64,000 bases of DNA from Eisenbergiella tayi. Lineage in GTDB: Bacteria > Bacillota > Clostridia > Lachnospirales > Lachnospiraceae. Shown here one piece after another: positions 54,629 to 63,947 of this stretch. Made by a program: the position numbers and the translations under genes. The stretch spans positions 62,001 through 126,000 of the forward strand of contig NZ_MPDJ01000002.1 of the NCBI RefSeq assembly GCF_001881565.1, in the 5' to 3' direction. The first letter of the stretch is position 1. Each line of letters opens with the position of its first letter. The notes under the pieces were generated by a model that was given only the letters and a program-made list of their open reading frames with translations, did no database searches and was not told the DNA's origin.

Positions 54629-56842
54629 TTATCTCCCGCTGCCTTTCTTTTCCTGCATCCGCTTATATTCCGTGATATCCGCACAGTTGATCAGATAGGC
54701 GCTGTCATCTCCCCATTTCATTGGGGAAAACTGAACCTTTGCCCAGATGCCGTACTGAGGGTTATAAACCTCCATGGCGCCGGTCAGAGGGCAGTTCTCA
54801 CAAGGGGCGCTGCGTCCGAAAAAGGCCTGATGACAGGCCATGCCGGGTCTGGCGGACGGATCCAGCCTGAGCAGCTTTTGATTCATATACAGCAGCTCGT
54901 AGGTATCCTGCTGAATCGCATAAATATAGGCATCCTGCATATCCAGAATAGTATTCAGCTGAACCATGATCTGTCTGTTGCGGTCGGCCTCCCGTTTTTT
55001 TGACAAAAAAGTAGTCAGCATCTGGGCGACCAGAGAAAGGATGCCAATTTCCTCCTTATTCCACATCCGCAGCCCCGTACACTCATCGAAACCGATGAAG
55101 CCGCAGAATTCCTTGTCATCGTACAGCGCGCACTGAAGGGTGGAACAGATACCCTGACTTTCAAAAAGCCGGCTCTGGGCGGGTGTGAGGGAATGGATAT
55201 CCCGGCAGTAAAAAACAGAATTATCCCGAAACAGATCCTTGTAGCCTTCCACCTTCTCATAGGGATATTGCTGCAGAAACTCCTTTTGGGGTATAATCCC
55301 TTCATTACACCATTCATAGGTGTTATCCGCATAATTACCGCAGAAACTGTTTTCGAACACATAGGCGCGGCTCACATCGAAGCGCCTGCCTACGATTTCC
55401 AGAATAGTTTTGATGGCATCATCGATATCATTTGTATCATACAGAATTTGAAATACGTAATTGACCAAATCACCGGTCTTTCCGCCTGTATTCTGATCCG
55501 AATCGATGGACGCTCCCAAAGAGGAATAGCCAATCCGATCCATCGCCGCCATACTTCCGGCATCAAACCGTGCAAACCGGTTCTTGCCCCAGCATTTGGC
55601 CTGGTACAGCGCCAGATCTGCGCAGTGGTACAGCTCCTGATAGCTGCTGCCGTCCCACGGATAAACTGCCACACCAATGCTGCAGGTCACCTCAACAGAC
55701 TGCTTTTCTCCCTGAAACAGGTTCTGAAACAGCTGCAGCAGCTTCCTGGCCTTATCCTCGGCAATACTGACCGACGGAAGATCCTTGAGAAACATGGCGA
55801 ACTCATCCCCGCCTATCCTGCCGATCACATCCGATTTCCGCGTTATTTTCTTCATACCTGCCGCCAGCTCCGCCAGAACCGCATCCCCGAACAGGTGCCC
55901 CTGACCGTCATTCACCAGCTTGAAATTATCCACATCTATGATAAACATGGCACAGATTGTATCCGGCTTATCCACCAGGTACAGTTCCGCCCTCCGTTCC
56001 GTTTCGGTATGGTTATAAAGGCCTGTCAAAGCATCCAGCTCCGCCCTCCTGCGCAGTTCCTCCACCATCCGTTTTTCTTCGTCAATATCTGAGATTGTCC
56101 CCACCGCCCGAATCGGTGTATTTTCTGCACTGTACTGGGTCGCCGCCCGTATCCGGCACCAGATATACTGATCCTGAAAGCTGCGGATCCGAACATCAAT
56201 GACCGAATCGGATATGCCCCTTTTGGCCTCTTCCATAAATGCCGCCATCGGCTCCACATCATCGGGATAAAAATTATGCAGCATTTCTTCCTTCTGCTGT
56301 CTGCCGTCATAATGCGGGGCATAGCCAAACTTTTCCAGCCAGTTCGGGGAAAAGGATATGGAATCCGCGATGAGATCCCATTCAAAAATAATGTCGGAGG
56401 ACTGGTTCATAATAATTTCCAGATGTTCCAATGACAGACGCAGCTTCTCCTGTGCGTCCCTGACCTCGGTAAGATCCAGGAAAATACAGAAAAAACGTTC
56501 CTCCTTCTCATCCCCAAACAATTTTTCGCTGCTGGCAATCCATTTATAGCTTCCGTCCCTGCACAAAACCCGATAGCTTAGGGAAAGCCGATCGCCTTTT
56601 TCCAGCTGCCGTTCTGCTTCAATAAGGAAATTCTGCTGATCCGACGGATGAATCATTTGAAAAAAACGATTTTGGAACCTTTCGTCCAGTTCTTCTCTCG
56701 TATACCCAAACATGCTAAGAAAACCATCGTTGACCTCAACGATGGTATAGCTACTGTCATTCCTGCATTGCATAACCCCTCCGGGGATAAGATTTAAGAG
56801 GGCCTCTCCTTCCGGGCTGAGCCCTTTCAGCAGTCTTTTCAT
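54629..56842 (-). CDS. PAS-PAS-GGDEF-GAF diguanylate cyclase
   Basis: First gene of the signalling operon, 737 residues, cytoplasmic. Two PAS domains (about 10-128 and 140-258) precede a GGDEF domain with intact GGDEF at 344-348 and an RxxD inhibitory site at 335-338, so it should make c-di-GMP with product feedback. A GAF-like domain (about 460-610) follows. The C-terminal domain, with CHQAFFGRSAPCENCP cysteines, resembles PAS-like domains that carry CxxC pairs and could sense redox or metal. The ATG follows AGAGGAGA. Confidence 0.93.
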   Translation of the reverse strand: MKRLLKGLSPEGEALLNLIPGGVMQCRNDSSYTIVEVNDGFLSMFGYTREELDERFQNRFFQMIHPSDQQNFLIEAERQLEKGDRLSLSYRVLCRDGSYKWIASSEKLFGDEKEERFFCIFLDLTEVRDAQEKLRLSLEHLEIIMNQSSDIIFEWDLIADSISFSPNWLEKFGYAPHYDGRQQKEEMLHNFYPDDVEPMAAFMEEAKRGISDSVIDVRIRSFQDQYIWCRIRAATQYSAENTPIRAVGTISDIDEEKRMVEELRRRAELDALTGLYNHTETERRAELYLVDKPDTICAMFIIDVDNFKLVNDGQGHLFGDAVLAELAAGMKKITRKSDVIGRIGGDEFAMFLKDLPSVSIAEDKARKLLQLFQNLFQGEKQSVEVTCSIGVAVYPWDGSSYQELYHCADLALYQAKCWGKNRFARFDAGSMAAMDRIGYSSLGASIDSDQNTGGKTGDLVNYVFQILYDTNDIDDAIKTILEIVGRRFDVSRAYVFENSFCGNYADNTYEWCNEGIIPQKEFLQQYPYEKVEGYKDLFRDNSVFYCRDIHSLTPAQSRLFESQGICSTLQCALYDDKEFCGFIGFDECTGLRMWNKEEIGILSLVAQMLTTFLSKKREADRNRQIMVQLNTILDMQDAYIYAIQQDTYELLYMNQKLLRLDPSARPGMACHQAFFGRSAPCENCPLTGAMEVYNPQYGIWAKVQFSPMKWGDDSAYLINCADITEYKRMQEKKGSGR

Positions 56843-56885
56843 GTAAATCTCCTCTCAATCCTGAATCCGACTGTGCTCCTATGGC

Positions 56886-56948
56886 TCACCAAGATTCTTT
56901 GTATGCCATCACCGTACCCGTCACCATCGGAATTCGTTTATTGCTCAT
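56886..56948 (-). CDS. Possible 20-aa leader peptide before the cyclase gene
   Basis: A frame from ATG 56948 to TGA 56886 encodes MSNKRIPMVTGTVMAYKESW. It begins about 10 nt after the predicted transcription start and has no ribosome site, so it would be near-leaderless. ATGGC/GCCAT and CCGA/TCGG segments in the same 130-nt leader could form a folded RNA. It may not be translated. Confidence 0.25.
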   Translation of the reverse strand: MSNKRIPMVTGTVMAYKESW

Positions 56949-56963
56949 ATGCATATATATTTT

Positions 56964-56992
56964 ACTATAGCAAAAGACATAGCAAATAGCAA
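56964..56992 (-). promoter_or_regulatory. Promoter of the c-di-GMP operon
   Basis: TTGCTA (56987-56992) and TATAGT (56964-56969) on the minus strand with a 17-bp spacer. The predicted 5' leader is about 115 nt. It does not match the c-di-GMP-I riboswitch pattern I know. Confidence 0.6.
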
Positions 56993-57032
56993 TAGATATC
57001 CTTTTTTCGATGGAAAAAGGGAAAAGGAAAAA

Positions 57033-57075
57033 GCGGCAGCGTATTTCCGGATACAATCCACAAATACGCTGCCGC
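57033..57075 (-). terminator. Terminator of the third sugar operon
   Basis: A perfect 14-bp stem (GCGGCAGCGTATTT and its complement) with a 15-nt loop is followed on the minus strand by TTTTTCCTTTTCC, 10 bp after the kinase stop. Confidence 0.85.
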
Positions 57076-57085
57076 TGCTTTCCAT

Positions 57086-58810
57086 TCAATTTACTTCCGC
57101 TGAAACCGGAATCCGGATTTGGATTCTCGTGTCCTCTCCTGCATTGCTGTAAATTTCAATCCCATAATCATCGCCATAGAAAATACGAATCCTGTCATTT
57201 ACATTTTTCAACCCGTATCCCTTCGATTCCTGATTTATGGCCTGTTTTTCTTCATCCCCTGCAAAGCCCGGCCCGTTATCCGTAACCGCCAATACCAGTT
57301 TTTCCCCCTCTTTCCGAACAAATATACGCAGTACGCCGCGGCCATCCCGCTTTTTATCTATTCCGTGTTCCAGGGCATTTTCAATCAGCGGCTGCAGGAT
57401 ATTGCATATTATCTGACACGGCCTGCATTCCTCCCCTATTTCATATTCCGCATCAAAGCTGTTATTGTGCAGAGCCAGCTGGATGCTGATATAGCTCTGG
57501 GCGTTTAAAAGCTCTTCCTCTACCGTTGTGGTCGCCTTTCCGCTGTTTAAGGCTGTCCTGTAAAAGGAGGATATATCCCTGCTGATTTTAGCAATCTCCT
57601 TTTCCCCTGCTTTGAGCGCGCTCCAGTTAATAAAGGAAAGCGTATTGTACAGAAAATGGGGATTCAGCTGGGCCTGCAGCATCTTGAACTCCGCCTCTTT
57701 TTGAACGATCTGACTCCGGTATACTTCATTAACCAATACGTTCAGTTTTTTAATCATGGCGCCGAAGGCATTCGTAAGCTGCCCTATTTCATCCTCCGCC
57801 TCGGAAGAAACCTCAATGGAAAAATCCCCCTCCTCCACCTGGCGGATATGCTTCCGCAGCTTCTCCATCGGGCCTAACAGCCAGCGGCAGAGCATCCAGC
57901 TCATCAGCAGACACAGAAAAATAGCAAGAATCAATACAAGGAAGGTCGCCCTTAATATGGATGGATCGTTGATTTCCATATTTTTTTCAGGTACAAAGCA
58001 GAGCGATTTCCATCCTGTTTCCGGTATATTATTCACGAACAGAATATACTTTTCTCCGTCCAGCCTGACTTCCTGATAATTCTCCGCCTTTTCATACTCC
58101 GCATACTCCTGTGTCCCCGGACTTTCGAATATCCTATTTTCACTGCCGTCTATCAATAATAATTTTTTCTCTCCGTTCAGCATGAGCCCCAGTGATTCCG
58201 AAATACGGAACTCGATATACAGAACATTTGTCAAATCCGCCCCCTGGAAAGGATATTGGCATAACGCCGTAAGCTTTCCGTCATTGATCTTATAATTAAG
58301 CAGCATCCTGCCTGAGGATTTGTCATAATCCGGTAATTCTTCCAAATCGTAGAGATATCTGGAATGCCCTTTCAAGGTTTCATTATCCGTATATATTTTA
58401 ACAAAAAGTATATTGGAATGGGAGCTTACAATACTCTCTATCGTAGGCTCCAGGCTGTTTTGAAACATCAGATACTGCTGATAATAGCTGATATTTTCCG
58501 TATTCAGGCATTGGATGATCTCGGAATTATACAACAGACTGGATATGACCGTCTGGCTCTGGGCGATTTGGCTGTTCAGCATGGTATTGGCCTGCCAGAT
58601 CTGTTCCTTCACACTCTGCTTCTGCTTATCCAGTAAATTATTGTGGGCCTGGTAATAAGAATAAATTCCCAGCGGAATCAATGTGATGCTTGACGTAAGG
58701 AAGAAAGCGGCAAACAGCTTCCGGGAAAATTTAGTATTCTGAATCTTTCTTTTCAGTCCGTTCCCTATCTTCATTTCCTTTTCTCCTCCCTGCTGCCGTC
58801 TGTTGTTCAT
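57086..58810 (-). CDS. Sensor histidine kinase, YesM type
   Basis: Kinase of 574 residues at the end of the third sugar operon. A membrane helix near 30-52, an extracellular dCache-like sensor, a second membrane helix near 290-312 and a HAMP segment (LRKHIRQVEEGDFS) precede the His_kinase domain with NPHFLYNTL as the phospho-acceptor motif, N box LIENALEHG and G box DNGPGF. Unlike the two kinases of the arabinan locus it has the canonical NPHFLYN. The ATG at 58810 follows GGAAGG, 20 bp after the regulator stop; ATG 58774 is an alternative. Confidence 0.93.
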   Translation of the reverse strand: MNNRRQQGGEKEMKIGNGLKRKIQNTKFSRKLFAAFFLTSSITLIPLGIYSYYQAHNNLLDKQKQSVKEQIWQANTMLNSQIAQSQTVISSLLYNSEIIQCLNTENISYYQQYLMFQNSLEPTIESIVSSHSNILFVKIYTDNETLKGHSRYLYDLEELPDYDKSSGRMLLNYKINDGKLTALCQYPFQGADLTNVLYIEFRISESLGLMLNGEKKLLLIDGSENRIFESPGTQEYAEYEKAENYQEVRLDGEKYILFVNNIPETGWKSLCFVPEKNMEINDPSILRATFLVLILAIFLCLLMSWMLCRWLLGPMEKLRKHIRQVEEGDFSIEVSSEAEDEIGQLTNAFGAMIKKLNVLVNEVYRSQIVQKEAEFKMLQAQLNPHFLYNTLSFINWSALKAGEKEIAKISRDISSFYRTALNSGKATTTVEEELLNAQSYISIQLALHNNSFDAEYEIGEECRPCQIICNILQPLIENALEHGIDKKRDGRGVLRIFVRKEGEKLVLAVTDNGPGFAGDEEKQAINQESKGYGLKNVNDRIRIFYGDDYGIEIYSNAGEDTRIQIRIPVSAEVN

Positions 58811-58830
58811 TAACCCTTACCTTCCGCATG

Positions 58831-60318
58831 CTATCTTCCGTGTTCCCGGAACTGAGCCGGTGACACCCCGACGTTATTTTTAAAGGTTATATTAAAATAA
58901 GAATAATTCTGATATCCCACTTTCGCGGCAATGTCAGAAATTTTCATATTTCCGGAAAGAAGCAGCTCCTTTGCCTTATCCAGCCTTGTCATTGTTATAT
59001 ACTTAATCAGACTGACTCCCACCTCTTTTTTAAACAGATAACTCAAATAAGAAGGGGATAAATATACCTCCTCCGCGATGGACTGCAGGCTGATATCCTC
59101 CTGATAATGCTGTTCCACAATTTCAATGACAGAGCGTATCACCTTTTTATGTTCAAAACCTCCTGCCTCCTCCGTCACAGACGTTTCCATGAATTGTGAA
59201 GAAAGAGCAAGCATCATCTTATGGATACCTGACAGAGAGCTTTCCTCAAACAGACTGTCCAGATATGTTTTAAAATCACCATAGGCTATACTGCTGTTAT
59301 CAAATAATCTTTTTAAAATATTGGAATACAGATATTTGACATAAATCTGGGAATCCATAATATGAGAACGGAGCTCTTCCCGGAGCAGGGTCAGATTTTC
59401 CGTTACATAGGGAAGATTCTTATTATCCACTCCATGATAAATTTCCTTTACAATCCTCTCTATAATCTGTTCGGAGCTGCCTGATCCCGCATTGCTTTCA
59501 TTCACATAGAGCAGCTGATTGCCGTCCATAAAAAAATGAAAACGAAGCATCTCTTCCATCTGCAGAAAGCTGTCCTGGAGCTCTTCACAGCCGGAAGCCT
59601 CATTCCCCATCACAACACATGCCTGCCGGACACCGCAATGTTCCAGAAATTCCATGACGGCCGGAGCGTTTTCATCCCCCTTATGCAGAAGCAAAAGAAA
59701 TACCCCCTCACTTACGGTGATGCAGCTTTTCATAAGAACGAACGCATCCCTTATGCCTTCATAAAAGGATGCAATGGCCGTTTCCTTTTCATCCTGTATA
59801 TCGTAAAGCTGCAGCCGGAAGGTCTCTCTGCCGTCAAGCATTTCCTCAAGCCATAACGGCGGAAGCCCCTCTTTATGCAGAAAAGCGCCAATCACATCCT
59901 CCGTTCCCGCACCAGTACGCTGCAGGCGCCTGCTATCTTCCTGTTCCCTTGTAACCGTCTCCACGATTTCGGAAAGGATATTCTGAAATTCATCCGGATC
60001 TATCGGCTTCAGGAAATAATGCAGAACCCGGTTTTCCAAAGCGGTCTTGGCATAGCTGAAATCTGCGAAAGCGCTGAAGATCACAATTTTCAGGCCTTTA
60101 AATTTCTGATTCGCCTGTACCAGCAGCTCCAGCCCATCCATAAAGGGCATTTTAATATCGGTAAAAAGGATATCAACCGCATGCGTTTCCAGGCATTTCA
60201 TGGCCTCTTCCCCATTTTCCGCCATATACACCTGGAATTCATAGGGACTTTGCTCCAGAAGCAGGCTGATCCCTTCTCTTTCAATCCATTCATCATCAGC
60301 AATTAATACCGATAACAT
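58831..60318 (-). CDS. Response regulator with AraC DNA-binding domain, YesN type
   Basis: A 495-residue regulator. The receiver holds D8/D9 and acceptor D54 (LFTDIKMPFMDG); the C-terminal AraC domain has LQSIAEEVYLSPSYLSYLFKKE and DIAAKVGYQNYSYFNITFK. I chose the ATG at 60318, which follows GAGGGAGGG and starts right at the receiver. It lies 33 bp after the permease gene and before its kinase. The order regulator then kinase is the reverse of the arabinan locus. It probably activates its own transport operon. Confidence 0.94.
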   Translation of the reverse strand: MLSVLIADDEWIEREGISLLLEQSPYEFQVYMAENGEEAMKCLETHAVDILFTDIKMPFMDGLELLVQANQKFKGLKIVIFSAFADFSYAKTALENRVLHYFLKPIDPDEFQNILSEIVETVTREQEDSRRLQRTGAGTEDVIGAFLHKEGLPPLWLEEMLDGRETFRLQLYDIQDEKETAIASFYEGIRDAFVLMKSCITVSEGVFLLLLHKGDENAPAVMEFLEHCGVRQACVVMGNEASGCEELQDSFLQMEEMLRFHFFMDGNQLLYVNESNAGSGSSEQIIERIVKEIYHGVDNKNLPYVTENLTLLREELRSHIMDSQIYVKYLYSNILKRLFDNSSIAYGDFKTYLDSLFEESSLSGIHKMMLALSSQFMETSVTEEAGGFEHKKVIRSVIEIVEQHYQEDISLQSIAEEVYLSPSYLSYLFKKEVGVSLIKYITMTRLDKAKELLLSGNMKISDIAAKVGYQNYSYFNITFKNNVGVSPAQFREHGR

Positions 60319-60351
60319 GTTTCCCTCCCTCACCTTCCAATTCCGGCGCAC

Positions 60352-61248
60352 TCATTCCTTAACGGAGCCGAGCGTTATTCCTGTTACAAAATATTTTTGA
60401 AGAAACGGATATACCACTAATATGGGAAGCAGGGCAATCATAATTTTAGCCGCATTCAGAGTCTTGTTGGAAGACTGCATGATATTTTCCAGCTGCCTCG
60501 GATCCGTAATATTGGTGGTATCCGTAGGAATCACCAGCTGCTGTATATAAGTCATCATCGGAACCTTGGACGGCGTATTGATATATATCATTCCGTCAAA
60601 AAAGGAATTCCATTGGTTAACAATACTGAAAAGCGTGATTGTAGCCAGGCAGGGAAGGGAAATCGGAAGAAATATCTTAAACAGGATATCCACATGGGAC
60701 GCCCCATCCATGATAGCTGCTTCTTCCATACCCGGACTGATATTGCGGAAATAGTTCATGAGCAGGATAACATTATAAATCGGAACGGCTCCGGGCAGCA
60801 CCAGGGACCAGAAGGAATTAATCAGTCCCAAACGGCTGACCGTCAGATACAGAGGAATCAGTCCGGCTGAAAACATCATGCAGAAAATCAGAATCCACAT
60901 ATATACATTGCGTCCCCGGAACAGCTTCGGAGATTTTGACAGAGGATACGCCATCAAAACCGTCAGCATAAGGTTCAGGCCGCCTCCGACAATGACACGC
61001 AGGACGGACACGCCGAAGGCAGTAAAAAATCCGCTGTCCTTCAGCAGCATCTTATAGGATGCAAGGTTAAATCCTTTGGGAAGAAGAAAAACCTCCCCTG
61101 CCGCCGCCCTGGATTTATTGCTGAAGGAAAGAGACAGCGTATTCAAAAAAGGAATCAGGCAGGTAAGGCTGACAGCCACAACAATTATGACAATCAGATA
61201 ATGTCCCAGTTTTTCTCCGGGTCTTTCTTTTATTTTCATAGTTTGCAT
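60352..61248 (-). CDS. Sugar ABC transporter permease, LplC/YtcP type
   Basis: Six-helix CUT1 permease of 298 residues from the ATG at 61248, just after AAAGGTG. The EAA loop is EEAAIMDGASHVDILFKIFLP, and the C-terminus ends YFVTGITLGSVKE. A longer frame to 61287 would overlap the upstream permease. Its stop is next to the regulator start, so transport and regulation are co-transcribed. Confidence 0.93.
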   Translation of the reverse strand: MQTMKIKERPGEKLGHYLIVIIVVAVSLTCLIPFLNTLSLSFSNKSRAAAGEVFLLPKGFNLASYKMLLKDSGFFTAFGVSVLRVIVGGGLNLMLTVLMAYPLSKSPKLFRGRNVYMWILIFCMMFSAGLIPLYLTVSRLGLINSFWSLVLPGAVPIYNVILLMNYFRNISPGMEEAAIMDGASHVDILFKIFLPISLPCLATITLFSIVNQWNSFFDGMIYINTPSKVPMMTYIQQLVIPTDTTNITDPRQLENIMQSSNKTLNAAKIMIALLPILVVYPFLQKYFVTGITLGSVKE

Positions 61249-61264
61249 CACCTTTCTCACTCTG

Positions 61265-62155
61265 TCAGAAAATCCGGTAGTTGGCAAATTTCTCCGCCAG
61301 CTTATAGGAAATAATTATCAGCAGGAAGCTTATGACGGATTTCATCATCCCCACGGCGGTCGCAAGGCTGAACTGGGCATTCTGCAGTCCCATACGATAT
61401 ACATAGGTATCTATAATATCCCCTGTCCGGTATACAAGCGGATTATACAGGTTGAATACCTGGTCAAAGCCTGCGTTCAGAACATTGCCCAGACTCAGTG
61501 TCCCCACCAGCACTATCGTGCTCACAATGGAGGGCAGCGTTATATAGATCAGCTGTTTGGATCTGGTCGCCCCGTCAATGGCGCTTGCCTCATAAAGAGT
61601 GGGATCAATCCCTGCCAGCGCGGCAAGAAAAATAATACTGTTATATCCAAAGCCCTTCCATACATCGGAAAGTATCACTATCGGGCGGAACCATGTATTG
61701 CTGCCCATGAAAATAATGGGCTCTATCCCCACACCCGAAAGAAGGGTATTAATAATTCCTGATTTGGAAAAGATATCCGCAATAATGCTTCCCAGGATTA
61801 CCCAGGATATAAAATTAGGCAGATAAACAATCGTCTGAAGTGTCCTTTTTAACAGTTTACATCGGATTGCATTCAGCATCAATGCGAAAACCAGAGGGAC
61901 CAGCAGATTTAATATCATTTTGGAAACAGCAATAACCAGAGTATTTACAAATATCTGCCTGCTGTCGGGCAGCTGGAACATAAATTTAAAATTATCCAGC
62001 CCCACCCACTTTGATCCTAAAAGGCCTTTTGCCGGAAGGAAATTCTGGAAGGCCATAATAAGCCCCGCAAGCGGTATAATGTTAAATAACAATATAAAAA
62101 TCATGCCCGGAGCTATCATAGCATGAAAAGTAATATTAGCTTTTCTGTTTTTCAC
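61265..62155 (-). CDS. Sugar ABC transporter permease, LplB type
   Basis: Six-helix permease of 296 residues. The start is GTG at 62155 directly after AAGGAGGAGG. The EAA loop is YEASAIDGATRSKQLIYITLP, with a Ser in place of the second Ala of EAA. It follows the binding-protein gene across a 70-bp gap with a stem-loop and precedes its partner by 16 bp. Confidence 0.93.
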   Translation of the reverse strand: MKNRKANITFHAMIAPGMIFILLFNIIPLAGLIMAFQNFLPAKGLLGSKWVGLDNFKFMFQLPDSRQIFVNTLVIAVSKMILNLLVPLVFALMLNAIRCKLLKRTLQTIVYLPNFISWVILGSIIADIFSKSGIINTLLSGVGIEPIIFMGSNTWFRPIVILSDVWKGFGYNSIIFLAALAGIDPTLYEASAIDGATRSKQLIYITLPSIVSTIVLVGTLSLGNVLNAGFDQVFNLYNPLVYRTGDIIDTYVYRMGLQNAQFSLATAVGMMKSVISFLLIIISYKLAEKFANYRIF

Positions 62156-62174
62156 GTTGCCTCCTCCTTACAAC

Positions 62175-62207
62175 AGCCGGATGTCTGCTTTCTGCAGGCA
62201 TCCGGCT
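62175..62207 (-). terminator. Stem-loop between binding-protein and permease genes
   Basis: Arms AGCCGGATG and CATCCGGCT pair perfectly with a 15-nt loop. No U tract follows (GTTGTAAGG leads into the ribosome site), so it more probably protects the 3' end of the binding-protein mRNA than terminates. Confidence 0.55.
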
Positions 62208-62225
62208 GCCGTCAGCTCTTCATTA

Positions 62226-63947
62226 TCAGCCCTGATTCTTTACTATTTCAGTCGCTTCCTGCATAATCTGATCTCCGCCCAGTGATTTCCACTGGGATAC
62301 AAATTCGTCAAAATAATCCAAATCCTTTTCTCCGGTTATGATTGCAAGCAGCGCTTCATTTTCCAGCTTTTCCAAAGAGGTCCATCTGGCCGTCATAGAA
62401 TCTGTCATGGCAAAGAAAACACAGTTGTCCGCCACCTTGACATTATCCATGCTTGCCACCTCATATCCGCCTGTACGGGCCATATAGCCTGACCACTGAT
62501 CCCTGTTTGCTTCCGGATCCTCTTTATACTTAAGCCTTGCCTCATAAACCGGCACCATGACATCACTGAGAATGCTGGGATCCTTTGTTTCTTCCGCTTC
62601 ATTCAGCGCCGCATATTCTTTGGGCATATAATCCTGCTCGGAGAACTGCAGATTAAGAGGGATGATTGTCTTCCCGTCTGCAGGAGTCCCCCTGTAGGGA
62701 TAAGCATAACCCTCCGGCAAATCCTTCACCGGCTGCAGCCACTCGCTCAGCTGGCTCTGAAGCTTCATAATGGCTTCCGGATGAGGGAAATCCTTTCTTA
62801 CCACCGCCCAGTATGTATGGATTTCCTGCTGATATGTTTTAAATTTCCCGTCTTTATCCAAAGGACATAAATAGGGCTGCCAGTCGGCATCCGGATCATT
62901 ATTTACACTATCCTGCAGGGTATACGGCGCCCACCAGGGTCCGAAAATAATACCGCATTTTCCTGCTGCCAGAGGAGAGTTGATGTCATTAGGGTTCCTC
63001 ACCGCAAATTCCTCATCAATCAGCTTATCCGAATACATCTGGCGGAGTGTGGCAAGCGCTTCCTTTGTTTCCGGCGCGATAGTACCATATGTCACATTGC
63101 CGCTTTCATCTTTGAGCCACTGACGGGGATAGGAGCCGTAATAACCGAAAATAGGATCCATGGTATGATTGGAATTATAGATGCCTCCCACCCTCTGGTC
63201 ACAAAGAAGGCCGATGGTATCATTCTGTCCGTTTCCGTCCGGATCCTCCTCCACAAAAGCCTTTGCTACCGCCTGAAGCTCTTCCAGCGAACCGGGCTCC
63301 TTCAGTCCCAGCTTATCAAGCCAGTCCTTCCTGATCCAGGTAAAGGCATAGGAATACCCAGGTACATAGTTGGAAATAGCCTTCAGCTTTCCGTCAAACG
63401 TACAGGTATCGAATTTCCGGTCCCCATAGGTATCCAGCACAGCCTTATTGTAAGGGCTCATACCGATCTCGTAAGCGGAGTCCAAATCGGCTACCAGATC
63501 CGATTCCACAAGCTGTGAAAGAAGGACCTGATTGGGTACCATCATGATATCGGGCATCTGGCCTGAGGTGATAGCCAGGCTGACCTTCTGGGAAAGCGCC
63601 GCCTCATCCACTGCCATCCATTCAACCTTCACATCCATATTCCAGCGTTCCTTATAAAGGCGGGTGAATTCATTATCTTCCAGAGTATCACCCTCCGGAA
63701 GGTTCATATCCTGCGGATTCCCCAGGCCTCCAATGGTGACCGTCAGCGTTTCCTCATAAGGATCATCCCAGCCTGCCGGAACCGGAATTCCGTCGGAAGG
63801 CATATTTTCTGCACCGGCACTGTCGGAATTACTCTCGTTCTGTGTTCCTTCCGGCTGAGTACCGCCGGTCTGTGCATCCTGCCCGCATCCCACCATGGAA
63901 ACCGCCATGGATAAGGTGAGCAGTATCGCCGCTATTTTCTTTTTCAT
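62226..63947 (-). CDS. Sugar ABC transporter substrate-binding lipoprotein
   Basis: First gene of the third sugar operon visible here, 573 residues. The lipoprotein signal MKKKIAAILLTLSMAVSMVG ends at Cys21, followed by a Gly/Gln/Asn/Ser-rich linker. The fold resembles LplA/YtcQ-type binding proteins (long, with WGPWWAPYTLQD and GYAYPYRGTP segments). AGGAGG lies just before the ATG. Its promoter must lie in the last 53 bases or beyond the window. The substrate is unknown; no glycosidase is visible in this operon. Confidence 0.93.
   Translation of the reverse strand: MKKKIAAILLTLSMAVSMVGCGQDAQTGGTQPEGTQNESNSDSAGAENMPSDGIPVPAGWDDPYEETLTVTIGGLGNPQDMNLPEGDTLEDNEFTRLYKERWNMDVKVEWMAVDEAALSQKVSLAITSGQMPDIMMVPNQVLLSQLVESDLVADLDSAYEIGMSPYNKAVLDTYGDRKFDTCTFDGKLKAISNYVPGYSYAFTWIRKDWLDKLGLKEPGSLEELQAVAKAFVEEDPDGNGQNDTIGLLCDQRVGGIYNSNHTMDPIFGYYGSYPRQWLKDESGNVTYGTIAPETKEALATLRQMYSDKLIDEEFAVRNPNDINSPLAAGKCGIIFGPWWAPYTLQDSVNNDPDADWQPYLCPLDKDGKFKTYQQEIHTYWAVVRKDFPHPEAIMKLQSQLSEWLQPVKDLPEGYAYPYRGTPADGKTIIPLNLQFSEQDYMPKEYAALNEAEETKDPSILSDVMVPVYEARLKYKEDPEANRDQWSGYMARTGGYEVASMDNVKVADNCVFFAMTDSMTARWTSLEKLENEALLAIITGEKDLDYFDEFVSQWKSLGGDQIMQEATEIVKNQG

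Noticed and set aside
56843..56970. c-di-GMP-I (GEMM) riboswitch before the diguanylate cyclase gene
   Set aside because: The conserved GEMM sequence blocks could not be found in the leader, so only a generic structured leader is claimed.
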